Assembly (NCBI RefSeq): GCF_022827545.1
Contig: NZ_CP094669.1
Coordinates: forward strand, 834,001 to 898,000
Direction of reading: 5' to 3'
DNA length: 64,000 bases
Source of the DNA: Hymenobacter tibetensis
Lineage (GTDB): Bacteria > Bacteroidota > Bacteroidia > Cytophagales > Hymenobacteraceae
The position numbers and the translations under genes are program-made. Positions 35,398-44,458 of this stretch are shown here, piece by piece. The first letter of the stretch is position 1, and the number at the start of each line of letters is the position of its first letter. The notes beneath the pieces were generated by a model. It saw only the letters and a program-made list of their open reading frames with translations. It was not told the DNA's origin and searched no databases.

Positions 35398-36084
35398 TTA
35401 CTTCAGTTCTTTCTTGAACTCCTCAGCCCAGTAATCGGCGAGGCGAGTGGGTTCGGGGAGCTTGTAGCCGCGCAGGCACGCCAGCGTGAGGCGGGTAGCC
35501 GTGGCTTGGTCGCAGCGGTGGCCGGGGCTCACGAACAGCGGCTGCACCTTGTCCTTGGAGCGAATCACTTCACCCAGCAACTCGCCGTTTCGGTCGTTGA
35601 GCGGCGAGATGCTGCCTTTGGTGAGGGCGGGCTCCTGAAACGTGCCGGTAAGTTTCTGTTTGGCTACCCCGAAGGTGGGCATATCAAGCAGCACGCCCAA
35701 GTGGGCTGCAATACCCATGCGGCGTGGGTGCGCAATGCCGTGGCCGTCTACCATGATAATATCTGGCTTCTGCTGGAGCTTCTTGTAGGCTTCCAGCACG
35801 TTGGGCGCCTCACGGAAAGACAGCAGGCCCGGGATGTAAGGCACTTCCACGGTGCCCACGTTCCACACTTTTTCTACGAGTTCCAACGAAGGAAAGCGCA
35901 GCAGCACAAACACCGACAGTATGGTTTCGGGTGTGGGAAACGAGGAGTCGCAGCCGGCAATGAATTGGGGCTCCCGCGCCAGCGGCTCCTGCCGGACGCG
36001 GGTGCGCATTTCATCTTGTAGGCGCGTTAAGTCACGTACAACAACAGGGTCGGCGGGGGGACCGGGTGGGCGGTAATAGGCCAT
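35398..36084 (-). CDS. nfi: Endonuclease V
   Basis: Cuts DNA (and, in some organisms, RNA) at deaminated bases such as hypoxanthine. The 228-residue protein has GCDSSF (catalytic Asp), VEVPYIPGLLSFREAP (Glu), MVDGHGIAHPRRMGIAAHLGVL (Asp and wedge) and SPGHRCDQATATRLTLAC. ATG 36084 (MAYYRPPGP) is chosen because the frame further upstream overlaps the divergent gene at 36290. Convergent with gluQ. Confidence 0.95.
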   Translation of the reverse strand: MAYYRPPGPPADPVVVRDLTRLQDEMRTRVRQEPLAREPQFIAGCDSSFPTPETILSVFVLLRFPSLELVEKVWNVGTVEVPYIPGLLSFREAPNVLEAYKKLQQKPDIIMVDGHGIAHPRRMGIAAHLGVLLDMPTFGVAKQKLTGTFQEPALTKGSISPLNDRNGELLGEVIRSKDKVQPLFVSPGHRCDQATATRLTLACLRGYKLPEPTRLADYWAEEFKKELK

Positions 36085-36289
36085 AGGGTTGCGGATGAGG
36101 AGGTGGCAGGGTGTGAGGTATGTACTCGTAGGCTGGGGTCGAGGTTGGGCGCACGCCAATTCGGGCAGTATTGCATGGCTTGCGTATTGAAAACCGCCTG
36201 CTCCACTTGAGGCCCACCCCAGAGCATGGTACTCTATTCTTGGGGCAGGCACGTATACAAAACGCCAACCTGCAAACGCCTTATCTGCC

Positions 36290-36859
36290 ATGCCTAAATC
36301 CGAACAACCTGCTCATACTGGGAGCGGCGCTTTTTTCGAGCGTCGCTATTGGGTTGATGTCCAGCACCCGCGCCAGACGGCCACTGAACTTATGCACTAC
36401 ATTCAGTGCCACGTGCCCGATTTCTCGCCCGATCTGCTGGCTGAGTTCGAGAAATCGAAAGGAGATTCTCCGTGCTTGCGCGTCGAAGATGAGTTTCGTA
36501 TCAAAATTCTAGGGCCTTGGAACGGGGATGTGCGCGTAACTGAAGTGGGGGCCAACCATTTCGAGCTCGTAACCCTGGAAAACCACCCGGAAGCGGGCCA
36601 TATCCAGTTTTCCTTGCATCCGCACCCTTCGCTGCCCGACACGGTGCACTTCGAGATTCACTCGTGGGCTCGCTCGCGCGACGGATTAGTTGCTTTCACC
36701 TACGACACCCTTGGGATGGGCAAAAAGGTGCAGCAGCAAACCTGGGAAACCTTCTGCCAGCGCGTGGCCTCCTACGCTGGTGGCCTACAGCTCGGCCCGG
36801 TGCACGTCGAGACGGTGAAGCAGGACGATTCCGAAACGAAAGTCACGCACGATGCCTAA
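36290..36859 (+). CDS. DUF1990-like protein (first of pair)
   Basis: A 189-residue protein with an N-terminal ERRYWVDVQHPRQTATELMHYIQ... and a core FELVTLENHPEAGHIQFSLHPHPSLPDTVHFEIHSWARSRDGLVAFTYDTLGMGKKVQQQTWETFCQRVASY. It is similar in plan to DUF1990 and to the gene that follows, but weaker in pattern. The product is probably a small beta-barrel/lipid-binding-type protein. It overlaps the next gene by 8 bases, so the two are likely co-translated. Confidence 0.65.
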   Translation: MPKSEQPAHTGSGAFFERRYWVDVQHPRQTATELMHYIQCHVPDFSPDLLAEFEKSKGDSPCLRVEDEFRIKILGPWNGDVRVTEVGANHFELVTLENHPEAGHIQFSLHPHPSLPDTVHFEIHSWARSRDGLVAFTYDTLGMGKKVQQQTWETFCQRVASYAGGLQLGPVHVETVKQDDSETKVTHDA

Positions 36860-37577
36860 GCCGCCGCCCTTGGATGAGCGGCAAAAAGCCCGTCTCGCCG
36901 CCTACGAAAAGGCCACCTACAACTTCGACCCAGACCGCACCCACGAGTACACCCGCTCAACCGGCTGGAACGTGGACGACTACGAAACCGAGCTACCCGC
37001 CGAAACCCCCGGCCCACCGGCAGCCCACGGGGCGTGGGCTTCCGCCTGCGAAGTGCTGCGCAACTACACGTTTCCCCCACCCAACCTCATCACCGGCATC
37101 TTCGTGCCCGACCAACCGCTGGAACAGCGCGTCATGGTGTTGCGCGGGCAGTTTTTGGGGTTTTCGTTCTGGTTTGGCGTGCGCATTGGCGGCGTTACCG
37201 ATGAGCGGCGGTCACTACCCGAGGGCGGGGAAGAGCAAGTGTGGGGTTACAACTACCGCACCCTAGAAGGCCATTTCGAGCGTGGCGAAATCACCTTCAC
37301 CGTGCACAAAAACCTTACGACGGGCCGCGTCGTGTTTCGTATTCATGCCTTTTCCCAAACCGGCCGCATCCGCAACCCCTTCTATTGGCTGGGTTTCAAG
37401 CTCTTCGGTCGGATGCTGCAAAAGCGTTTCTCGCGCCACTCCATGCAGCGGCTAAAGGCCCAGGTCGAGGACATGCTCCGGGAAGGGTGGCAGGCTCCGG
37501 TGGCAGGCGGTGCAACTCCCGTGCAATCCACTGCTGCGCATGCACAAGCCAAGGAGCAACTAAACAAAGCCACATAG
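36852..37577 (+). CDS. DUF1990 domain protein
   Basis: A 241-residue protein with the DUF1990 pattern: FDPDRTHEYTRSTGWNVDDYE, WASACEVLRNYTFPPPNLITGIF, GYNYRTLEGHFERGEITFTVHKNLTTGRVVFRIHAFSQTGRIRNPFYWLGFKLFGRMLQKRF. DUF1990 is a family of uncharacterised proteins, related to YndJ C-termini and plant proteins. ATG 36852 overlaps the stop of the preceding related protein. Confidence 0.85.
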   Translation: MPKPPPLDERQKARLAAYEKATYNFDPDRTHEYTRSTGWNVDDYETELPAETPGPPAAHGAWASACEVLRNYTFPPPNLITGIFVPDQPLEQRVMVLRGQFLGFSFWFGVRIGGVTDERRSLPEGGEEQVWGYNYRTLEGHFERGEITFTVHKNLTTGRVVFRIHAFSQTGRIRNPFYWLGFKLFGRMLQKRFSRHSMQRLKAQVEDMLREGWQAPVAGGATPVQSTAAHAQAKEQLNKAT

Positions 37578-37802
37578 AACGCAGAGCCCGTAGGTGGTGG
37601 TGAGTGCGGCAACACGAGTTTGCAACACTGGCAGAGCACTGATGGGCAGCGGATTGCTGCAGGAAACAGGCAAAGCCGACTGCCATTGACCTTGCCTGTA
37701 ACTAGCCTTCCGCACCATTTGGTTGTATCGCCCTGAAACTTTCCTTCCTGGAAACGGTTAAACGCATTCGTTCTGCCTGTTTTTCCAAAACCAACTTTTC
37801 TA

Positions 37803-38843
37803 ATGATAGAAGCAAAAGGGTACGCCGCTTCGGCTGTCCACGAACCTCTCACGCCTTTCCAATTCGAGCGCCGCGACGTAGGGCCGCACGATGTACGCAT
37901 CGAAATCCTGTTCTGCGGCGTCTGCCACTCTGATGTGCACCAAGTGCGCGACGAGTGGGGCGGCTCGATTTTCCCGATGGTGCCCGGCCACGAAATTGTG
38001 GGCCGCATAACCGAGGTAGGCGCACACGTGAAGAACTTTAAAGCCGGTGACTTGGCTGGTGTAGGCTGCATGGTAGACTCCTGCCAGCACTGCCCCGAGT
38101 GCAACGACGGCCTAGAGCAGTACTGCGACAATGGCTTCGTAGGAACCTACAACGCCCGCGAGAAAGACGGCACGCCCACCTACGGCGGCTATTCCAACAA
38201 CATCGTTGTGACCGAGAAATTCGTGTTGCGCGTGTCCGAGAAACTAGACCTAGCTCGGGTTGCCCCGCTGTTGTGCGCTGGCATCACCACTTGGTCGCCG
38301 CTGCGTGAGTGGAACGCCAAAGAAGGCGACCGGGTAGCCGTAATGGGCTTGGGTGGTCTGGGCCACATGGCCGTGAAATTTGCCGCCGCTATGGGCTGCG
38401 AAGTGACCGTACTTAGCACCTCGGCCAACAAAGAAGCAGATGCCAAAGCCTTGGGCGCCCACAAATTCGTGGTAACCAAAGACGAGGAAGCCATGAAGTC
38501 GGTAGCCAACTACTTCGACCTCATCATCAACACGGTGTCGGCTCCTATGGACCTGACGCCCTACGTAGGCAGCCTCCGCCGCGATGGAACCATGGTGCTG
38601 CTTGGCGTACCGCCCGAAGCACCTCAGTTGCACGCCTTCAACCTGATTGCCAAGCGCCGCCGCATTGCTGGCTCGCTCATCGGAGGCATCAAGGAAACCC
38701 AGGAAATGCTGGATTTCTGCGCCGAACACAACGTTGTGTCTGACGTAGAGGTTATCCGCATGGATTACATCAACGAAGCCTACGAGCGGATGATAAAGTC
38801 CGACGTGAAGTACCGCTTCGTGATTGACTTGGCCACGCTCTAA
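37803..38843 (+). CDS. Zinc-dependent alcohol dehydrogenase (YahK/CAD type)
   Basis: A 346-residue MDR enzyme that reduces aldehydes or oxidises alcohols with NAD(P). Catalytic zinc ligands: C41-H42 (GVCHSD) and H63-E64 (PGHE). Structural zinc: C94, C97, C100, C108. Rossmann motif GLGGLGHMAVKFAAAMG. The C-terminus follows the YahK/cinnamyl alcohol dehydrogenase group. Neighbouring genes do not show a pathway. Strong terminator downstream. Confidence 0.93.
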   Translation: MIEAKGYAASAVHEPLTPFQFERRDVGPHDVRIEILFCGVCHSDVHQVRDEWGGSIFPMVPGHEIVGRITEVGAHVKNFKAGDLAGVGCMVDSCQHCPECNDGLEQYCDNGFVGTYNAREKDGTPTYGGYSNNIVVTEKFVLRVSEKLDLARVAPLLCAGITTWSPLREWNAKEGDRVAVMGLGGLGHMAVKFAAAMGCEVTVLSTSANKEADAKALGAHKFVVTKDEEAMKSVANYFDLIINTVSAPMDLTPYVGSLRRDGTMVLLGVPPEAPQLHAFNLIAKRRRIAGSLIGGIKETQEMLDFCAEHNVVSDVEVIRMDYINEAYERMIKSDVKYRFVIDLATL

Positions 38844-38874
38844 CTTGTAGCCCGAGCATTACGTAGCTTGAACA

Positions 38875-38919
38875 GAAAGCCCTTGGCAAACCGGTACCGG
38901 TGCCAAGGGCTTTCTTGTT
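38875..38919 (+). terminator. Terminator of the alcohol dehydrogenase
   Basis: A 14-base perfect stem (38875-38888 and 38901-38914, GAAAGCCCTTGGCA) with a loop of CCGGTACCGG type, then a T-rich run. It may also act on the convergent serine hydrolase gene. Confidence 0.88.
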
Positions 38920-38965
38920 TTATTGGGTGCTGCAAGGCTGGCCCGTACGTGTTTGGAATGCTGTA

Positions 38966-40519
38966 CTACAGCTTCCCGAACACGTACGGGTCGTATTCCA
39001 CATAGTCGTTCACGCGCAGCTCCACGGTCTTCACTTTGTTGCCTTCCACCTCGAACTTGGCGGGCATCACACCAAATACCAAGTCGGAGTACGTGGTGCG
39101 GAACTCCTGGCCGTCCATGTAGTCGAGGGTGGCGGTGAGGCCGGGGTGAGTGGGAAATTCGATGAGCAGCTGCTTGCCTTTCTGGCTGATGCTGATGGGC
39201 CCGAACAGCCTGTTTTCGAATTTGCCGGTGTAAGCACTCAGCGGTAGTGCCGGCTTGTTCTTTTTGCTGACCCGTTCGGCCAGCGCTTTTGTGGGGTCAA
39301 CTTGGGTGGCTTCAGCCTGTTGCTTGCGTTTCAAGGCTTGGGCGCTACGGTCCACGTACGGCACGCCGAGGTAGCTGTCGAGCAGTTGGTAGCGCAGCAT
39401 CTCGAAGAAGCTCTGGTTGTCGTTGTTGGTGAGGATGGCAATGCCCAACCCGGCCTCTGGCACGAAGCACACATTGCTGACTTCCCCGGAGGCGCCGCCC
39501 GTGTGCCAGAACAACTGCTTGCCATTGTAGTCCGCCGCCAGCACCCCAAGGCCGTACGTAGTGAAGTGCATCGGGAGCACCGAGGACTTGCGGCTGTTGA
39601 GTATGGTGTTGGCGTCGCGGGTTTTGCGCAGTGCCGCCCATGGTACTAGTTGCTTGCCCTCGTAGCGGCCACTATCCAGCTGGAAGCGCAGCCATTTGGC
39701 CAGGTCCGTTACATTGGACACCATGTTGGCAGCGGGGCCCATGTTATCCCAGTTGTCGAACGGTACCTTGGCCAGCGGCCCGAAGGTGTTGGAGTAGGCG
39801 TGCGCAATGTTAGGCCGTTGGGCAAAGCCAGCCGAAGTGGTGTAGGTGGAGGTCATGCCCAGCGGCTGCAACAGGTTTTGCTGCACGTAGTTTTCCCAGG
39901 AAGTGCCACCCGTAGCGGCGGGCACCACTTCCCCGGCTGCCACAAAGCCGGAGTTGCTGTAGCCATAGTCGCGCCGGAACTGCCCACCGGGCTTCATCAG
40001 CCGCATGCGCCGCACAATCTCGGCCCGTTGAATATTGGACTTAAAGAACGAGAAGTCGCCTTGAAAGGTCTTGAAGCCGAAGTGGTGACTCATCAGGTCG
40101 CGTACGGTCACCATGTGGGAAGCCAGCGAATCATATAGCCGGAATTCGGGCAGGTACTTCGTGACTTTCTCGTCGAGGTTGATTTTCTTTTCCCCGTCCA
40201 GCTTGGCCAGCGACGTGCCCGTGAACAGCTTGGTGTTGGAGGCAATCATGAACAGGGTATTGGCATCCACTAGCTCAGGCTTGCCCACTTCGCGCACACC
40301 ATAGCCTTTCTGCACCACCACTTTCCCGTCCTTCACCACCACTAGCGCCAACCCCGGAATTTGCCACTGCCGCATGCCGCGCCGGATGTAGCTGTCGAGG
40401 CTATCGGTTACGAAGCGGTTAGGGGTTGCGGCCGTGTTCTGAGCCAGTGCGGCGGAAGTACCGCTCAGCAGCAAAGCAGCCGCTACAGTCAGGCGACGAA
40501 GGGAGTAGGAAAGGGGCAT
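38966..40519 (-). CDS. Serine hydrolase (beta-lactamase/class C-like), secreted
   Basis: A 517-residue protein with a signal peptide (MPLSYSLRRLTVAAALLLSGTSAALAQ), the SxxK motif SNTK in ASNTKLFTG, and YGYSNSG as the second catalytic motif, then FWHTGGASGEVSN. A C-terminal ~150-residue lipocalin-like beta-domain (LPLSAYTGKFENRLFGPISIS...) is typical of the EstB/LACTB-like group. ATG 40519 gives the signal. It lies 65 bases after a small secreted protein in the same direction. No sorting domain. Confidence 0.9.
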   Translation of the reverse strand: MPLSYSLRRLTVAAALLLSGTSAALAQNTAATPNRFVTDSLDSYIRRGMRQWQIPGLALVVVKDGKVVVQKGYGVREVGKPELVDANTLFMIASNTKLFTGTSLAKLDGEKKINLDEKVTKYLPEFRLYDSLASHMVTVRDLMSHHFGFKTFQGDFSFFKSNIQRAEIVRRMRLMKPGGQFRRDYGYSNSGFVAAGEVVPAATGGTSWENYVQQNLLQPLGMTSTYTTSAGFAQRPNIAHAYSNTFGPLAKVPFDNWDNMGPAANMVSNVTDLAKWLRFQLDSGRYEGKQLVPWAALRKTRDANTILNSRKSSVLPMHFTTYGLGVLAADYNGKQLFWHTGGASGEVSNVCFVPEAGLGIAILTNNDNQSFFEMLRYQLLDSYLGVPYVDRSAQALKRKQQAEATQVDPTKALAERVSKKNKPALPLSAYTGKFENRLFGPISISQKGKQLLIEFPTHPGLTATLDYMDGQEFRTTYSDLVFGVMPAKFEVEGNKVKTVELRVNDYVEYDPYVFGKL

Positions 40520-40584
40520 GCAGCAGGACTGGAATGAAAAGCTACTCAAGAAAGGTAAAAGTAGGTCGGGAAAACAAGCGTTGC

Positions 40585-41085
40585 TTAATTGCTTTCCACT
40601 GGGTATCGGAACGTGCCTTCTATAGTCAGGCGCTTGCCACCGCGGCCCGATTCGCAGACCGTGCACCGGAAGCTGCCCGCCAACCAGTGCCGTTCCCCGT
40701 TAATGGCCGTGACGGTGACCGAGCCCGGATTATCAGCACACGATTTAGAGTACGCCGCTGTAGTGCCAAAGCGGTAAGAAGCATCCCGGTTGCGGCCGCT
40801 CAGAATCTCCTGGAAACTGTAGGTGCCGGTCTTCAGCGGAAAACGGTCGATGAGAATGGTGAGGCCTTCGCCGTCGGGGTCATCGGCCCGCACCACGTTG
40901 AGGGTGAGCGTACGGTCGGGGCTGAGAAAGAACCGTGAGCTACTGGTGTCCGCTTTCACCGGTTGCCCGTTGATGCGCAACGTAAGAGCCCGCACCAACG
41001 GCTGGGGCGGCGCAAGCTGAGCAGGGGTGGAAGTAGCAGCCAGCAAACAAAGCCCGGCAAGCCAAAGAAGTGCAGCGTGTTTCAT
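40585..41085 (-). CDS. Secreted protein of unknown function, 166 residues
   Basis: A signal peptide (MKHAALLWLAGLCLLAATSTPAQ) is followed by a beta-rich mature part with three Cys (KSCADN... FRCTVCESG), probably forming a disulfide. No domain recognised; the shape (RALTLRINGQPV... LTLNVVRADDPDGEGLTILIDRFPLKTGTYSF) is that of DUF6252-like bacteroidete exported proteins. The ATG at 41085 is preferred because it begins the signal peptide. Co-directional with the serine hydrolase 65 bases downstream. Confidence 0.72.
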   Translation of the reverse strand: MKHAALLWLAGLCLLAATSTPAQLAPPQPLVRALTLRINGQPVKADTSSSRFFLSPDRTLTLNVVRADDPDGEGLTILIDRFPLKTGTYSFQEILSGRNRDASYRFGTTAAYSKSCADNPGSVTVTAINGERHWLAGSFRCTVCESGRGGKRLTIEGTFRYPVESN

Positions 41086-41124
41086 CGGGGCCAATTCAGA
41101 CAAGAATCAGCCCAAAAGATAACG

Positions 41125-41192
41125 CAACGCCCTCAAACAGTTCGCCGCCCCTGGGCAAAGCGTAAGGGGCAGCGAACTGTTTGAGGGCGTTG
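41125..41192. repeat. Long inverted repeat after the aminotransferase
   Basis: A perfect 21-base inverted repeat (41125-41145 and 41172-41192; CAACGCCCTCAAACAGTTCGC), with an inner pairing GCCCCT/AGGGGC, lies 9 bases beyond the aminotransferase stop. It could form a stem of nearly 30 pairs. No T-run follows on the minus strand, so it may be a terminator of unusual type or a dispersed palindrome. Confidence 0.65.
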
Positions 41193-41201
41193 TGGCGAGC
41201 G

Positions 41202-42443
41202 TTAGGCGTGAGCCTGCGCCTTCTGAACGTCCTGCGCCTGTGCTTGGGGCTCTATCCGACCAGGATATTGTTGCAATGCCAACGCCAGGCAGTCCATGGC
41301 TCTGTTGATAGAGGTTTGGTTTACCACGTATGCCAAGCGAATCTGCTGCTGGCCGAGGCCCGGCGTGGCGTAGAAACCAGCGGCCGGCGACACCATGAGC
41401 GTCTCGCCGTTGTGCTCGAACTTCTCTAGAAGCCACTGCGCAAACCGGTCGGTATCATCGACGGGGAGGTGGCAGAGCACGTAGAAAGCACCGCCGGGCG
41501 TAGGGCAGAACACGCCCGGCATTTGGCGTAGGCGCGCCACCAATAAGTCGCGGCGGGCTTGGTACTCGGCTTTCGTGAGGTCGAAGTAAGAATCAGGAAG
41601 GTCGGTGGCGGCTTCTCCCAAGAGCTGCGCCAAGCCGGGCGGACTCACGCGCATCTGTGCAAACCGCAAAGCCGCTTCTTGCAAGTCCTTGTTCTTGGTA
41701 ACGAAGGCGCCAATACGGGCTCCGCAGGCACTATAGCGCTTGGATATGGTATCAAGCAACACCACGTGCTGGTCGGCGTCGGGGAGGTGCAGCGCGCTGA
41801 TGTAGGGCGCATCGTAGCAGAACTCGCGGTAGGCCTCGTCGGAAAGCAAAAACAGGTCGTGCTTGCGGCACAGCTCCAATACCCCCGTCAGCTCCGCGCG
41901 GCTATACACGTAGCCGGTAGGATTGTTGGGGTTGCAAATCATGATGGCGCGCGTCCGGGGCGTAATCACCTGCTCGAAATCGGTGAGTGGCGGCAATGCA
42001 AACCCGTCTTCGATGTACGACGTGACGGGCACCAGCGTGATGCCGGCCGCCACGGCAAACGCCGTATAGTTGCCGTAAAACGGCTCTGGTACAATCAGTT
42101 CGTCGCCGGGGTTGAGGCAGCACATCAAGGCAAACAGAATAGCCTCACTGCCCCCCGTGGTAATCAGCAGGTCGTTGGCCGTCACGTTGATGCCGGCGCG
42201 CTGATAGTAGTCGGCTAGCTTGAGGCGGTAGCTTAAGTGGCCCGCACTTGGGGAGTACTCCAGCACCCGAATATCTACCTGCTGCACCGCCGCCATCACC
42301 GCCGGAGGCGTTTCAATATCGGGTTGCCCGATGTTGAGGTGGTGCACCGTCAGGCCACGCCGCTTTGCAGCGTCGGCGAAGGGTGTCATTTTACGAAACG
42401 GAGAAGCCGGAATATCCTGACCGCGCTGTGATACTTGCAACAT
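41202..42443 (-). CDS. Class I/II PLP-dependent aminotransferase
   Basis: A 413-residue aminotransferase: LNIGQPDIETPPAV, LITTGGSEAILFAL, PEPFYGNY, ICNPNNPTGYVYSRAEL, LLSDEAYREFCYD, and the PLP-lysine segment DTISKRYSACGARIGAF. It belongs to fold type I, subgroup AspC-like (aspartate or aromatic). ATG 42443 (MLQVSQRGQDIPASP) is the family start; the frame to 42545 lacks signal. TATCTTTG (42456-42449, minus strand) lies 5 bases before the ATG as a possible -7 box, giving a very short leader. Substrate not decided. Confidence 0.9.
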   Translation of the reverse strand: MLQVSQRGQDIPASPFRKMTPFADAAKRRGLTVHHLNIGQPDIETPPAVMAAVQQVDIRVLEYSPSAGHLSYRLKLADYYQRAGINVTANDLLITTGGSEAILFALMCCLNPGDELIVPEPFYGNYTAFAVAAGITLVPVTSYIEDGFALPPLTDFEQVITPRTRAIMICNPNNPTGYVYSRAELTGVLELCRKHDLFLLSDEAYREFCYDAPYISALHLPDADQHVVLLDTISKRYSACGARIGAFVTKNKDLQEAALRFAQMRVSPPGLAQLLGEAATDLPDSYFDLTKAEYQARRDLLVARLRQMPGVFCPTPGGAFYVLCHLPVDDTDRFAQWLLEKFEHNGETLMVSPAAGFYATPGLGQQQIRLAYVVNQTSINRAMDCLALALQQYPGRIEPQAQAQDVQKAQAHA

Positions 42444-42536
42444 AGGCCCAAAGATAAGGGCTACCCCGTTAGCCCTCTGTCTTTTATGCCGGGAAAGTGC
42501 TACGAATCGTTTAATTGTAATGCAACCTATACGCAA

Positions 42537-42611
42537 TTGCACCACGTGCTGCAGCTACGCAGGACGCTGGCTGGGTGGCCTAGTACCGAATAGTTGCCGC
42601 ACGTGGTGCAA
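42537..42611. repeat. Spaced inverted repeat with CACGTG core
   Basis: A perfect 13-base inverted repeat (42537-42549 and 42599-42611; TTGCACCACGTGC) separated by 49 bases, upstream of the aminotransferase and after the stop of the next gene. It could be a regulator-binding pair or a weak terminator. Only the pattern is seen. Confidence 0.5.
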
Positions 42612-42641
42612 CCCCAACTGTGGTGTCGTATAGCAAATGGC

Positions 42642-43346
42642 TTACGTTAGTGGCTCGCGTGCAGGGTCGCGGACGATTAGCGTGAGGGTGGTTTGCACGT
42701 AGTCGTTCATCTTCACAACCGGCGTTTTGCCGAGGCTGTCGAAGTCGCCGTTGATGTCGGTGAAGCTGATGACCTGCGTGAATAAGGGCTTGTCTTCCAC
42801 ATCTTTCAGCAAGCCGCCTACCACGCCTCCTAGTTGCAGCAGCAGCTCGGCCGCCCGCACCGGAGCATTCGCAATAACCCGTACTACTTCAGTCACCAAG
42901 TTGCGGTAATCGTCGGAGTTGCGGGCCTGTTCCATCACGGCGGCGGTATCACGGAGGCCTTGCTTGCTTTTCAGCACCGATAGCAGCACGTGCACTTGCG
43001 AAGGCACTGGCCCTTCGGGCTCGCTCTGCTTCCAGTAATACGCCGTTTTATCAACGGGTAGGTCTTCGTCGTCGTCAATGCGGGCGAAACCGGAGAGGGT
43101 CAGCGTTTGGGGCTCTGGGTTTAGGTTGTCGAAGACGACGAGCAGCAAGTATACATCGGCAAAGCCTGGAAAAGGCCACACCTTGGCTGTCCGGTTGTTC
43201 TTAACCAGCACCCGCGACAGGCGCACTTCCAAACCCGTCACGGTCTGCGAATCCGGAATGCCAGGGTCTTGGGTGCGGGTGGCCAGCGGTGACGCCGGCA
43301 ACGATACAGTGGAAATAACAGCGTTGGTTAGTAAGTCGAGAGCCAT
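42642..43346 (-). CDS. Unknown protein, 234 residues
   Basis: The protein begins MALDLLTNAVISTVSLPA at ATG 43346. The N-terminal half reads as beta-rich (TGLEVRLSRVLVKNNRTAKVWPFPGFADVYLLLVVFDNL), the middle is acidic (RIDDDEDLPVDKTAYYW), and a helical segment follows (ELLLQLGGVVGGLLKDV). There is no signal peptide, so it is probably cytoplasmic. No family recognised. Divergent from the DinB gene, 121 bases apart. Confidence 0.75.
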   Translation of the reverse strand: MALDLLTNAVISTVSLPASPLATRTQDPGIPDSQTVTGLEVRLSRVLVKNNRTAKVWPFPGFADVYLLLVVFDNLNPEPQTLTLSGFARIDDDEDLPVDKTAYYWKQSEPEGPVPSQVHVLLSVLKSKQGLRDTAAVMEQARNSDDYRNLVTEVVRVIANAPVRAAELLLQLGGVVGGLLKDVEDKPLFTQVISFTDINGDFDSLGKTPVVKMNDYVQTTLTLIVRDPAREPLT

Positions 43347-43467
43347 AAGAAAACAGAATGGAAAAAGAAGGGTAAAACCAAACTCACTACATTTCAAAAG
43401 CAAGGTGCTGGGGTGCTTCCCTAGCCCGTACCAGCCAACAAGCCCACCCAGATTCGGTTACGCATCC

Positions 43468-43995
43468 ATGACATCTTCTCCTACACCTCAACCCGAATTC
43501 TGGTTGCGCGGCCCGCTACCCAACGTGCCGCCCTTGTTGCAACCCATAGCGCACGCGCTGCTGCAAGCCCGCCAAGAAGTGGAAACCGCCCTAGCTGATT
43601 TTCCCGATGCACACCTAACAGCCCGGCCCGCCGGCGTGGCGTCGGTAGGCTTCCATCTGCGGCACCTAGCTGGCGTGCTCGACCGAATGCAAACCTACGC
43701 CCGTCATCAGCCCCTCTCCGAAACCCAGTTAGCCTATTTAGCGGCCGAAAATAACGTGCCGACTGCCCCTGGTAGTACTACCGCTCTGGTGCAGCATTTC
43801 CGAGAAACCGTAGACCAACTGCTTGCCTACCTGCCTACCGTGCCAGAAAGTAGTTTGCCAGAGTTCCGGCCAGTGGGCCGTAAGCAGCTACCAAGCACTG
43901 TTATAGGTTTGCTGATACATGCCGCCGAGCATACCACTCGCCACGTCGGCCAACTGCTCGTGACGGCCCGGGTGGTGCAAGCCGGCTTGGGGTAG
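43468..43995 (+). CDS. DinB-like damage-inducible superfamily protein
   Basis: A 175-residue four-helix-bundle protein of the DinB/YfiT type. The metal-binding His residues appear as FHLRHLAGVLDRM and LLIHAAEHTTRHVGQLL. The real start is ATG 43468; a much longer frame from 43078 overlaps the divergent gene and is not credible. Family members include mycothiol- or bacillithiol-dependent transferases; the activity here is unknown. Confidence 0.85.
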   Translation: MTSSPTPQPEFWLRGPLPNVPPLLQPIAHALLQARQEVETALADFPDAHLTARPAGVASVGFHLRHLAGVLDRMQTYARHQPLSETQLAYLAAENNVPTAPGSTTALVQHFRETVDQLLAYLPTVPESSLPEFRPVGRKQLPSTVIGLLIHAAEHTTRHVGQLLVTARVVQAGLG

Positions 43996-44032
43996 TCCTG
44001 TGGCCATATTCCAGCAATTGCTTTCGTATTTC

Positions 44033-44458
44033 ATGTCGGCAAAAAACCAGCGTCTTCCGCTGCCTCCAAAACCATTAACCTCCATTGCGGAGTGTCAGCA
44101 GCAGCTTCTTGAGCAGTTGAAAAGCGGGGAGTACGCCTTTTCCTCCGCTGATAAGGAAGGCTACAGAACACTTTGCTACTATCGCCAGGCTTTCCTGTTT
44201 GTGTCGGTGGGGGATGAGGGAACCAGCGTGCTGCGGCTACCCAATGAGGAAGGGCTGCTTGCTTACCTGTGGCGCCAGAGTGGTAGCAAACTGGTGTTGG
44301 TGGACGGAAAATACCAATGGAGCTACGACTTGACGGAGGCTGAAAAGCTAGAAAAATGGCAAGAAATTCAAGTTGGGTTGTCGCCCTTTACCGAGTCGAG
44401 CCAGCAGTTTGTGAGCCGCGTACTAGCGGAATTTGCGGGGTTGGTGCCGCCTCCATAA
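44033..44458 (+). CDS. Unknown cytoplasmic protein, about 141 residues
   Basis: A protein beginning MSAKNQRLPLPPKPLTS (ATG 44033); a GTG at 44000, 4 bases after the DinB stop, would add 11 residues and is possible. The sequence is mixed alpha/beta with no motif I know (YAFSSADKEGYRTLCYYRQAFLFVSVGD...WSYDLTEAEKLEKWQEI). It is probably co-transcribed with the DinB gene. Confidence 0.7.
   Translation: MSAKNQRLPLPPKPLTSIAECQQQLLEQLKSGEYAFSSADKEGYRTLCYYRQAFLFVSVGDEGTSVLRLPNEEGLLAYLWRQSGSKLVLVDGKYQWSYDLTEAEKLEKWQEIQVGLSPFTESSQQFVSRVLAEFAGLVPPP

Noticed and set aside
43078..43467. Upstream extension of the DinB frame
   Set aside because: Overlaps the divergent gene, with Arg/Ser-rich shadow composition; ATG 43468 is the credible start.
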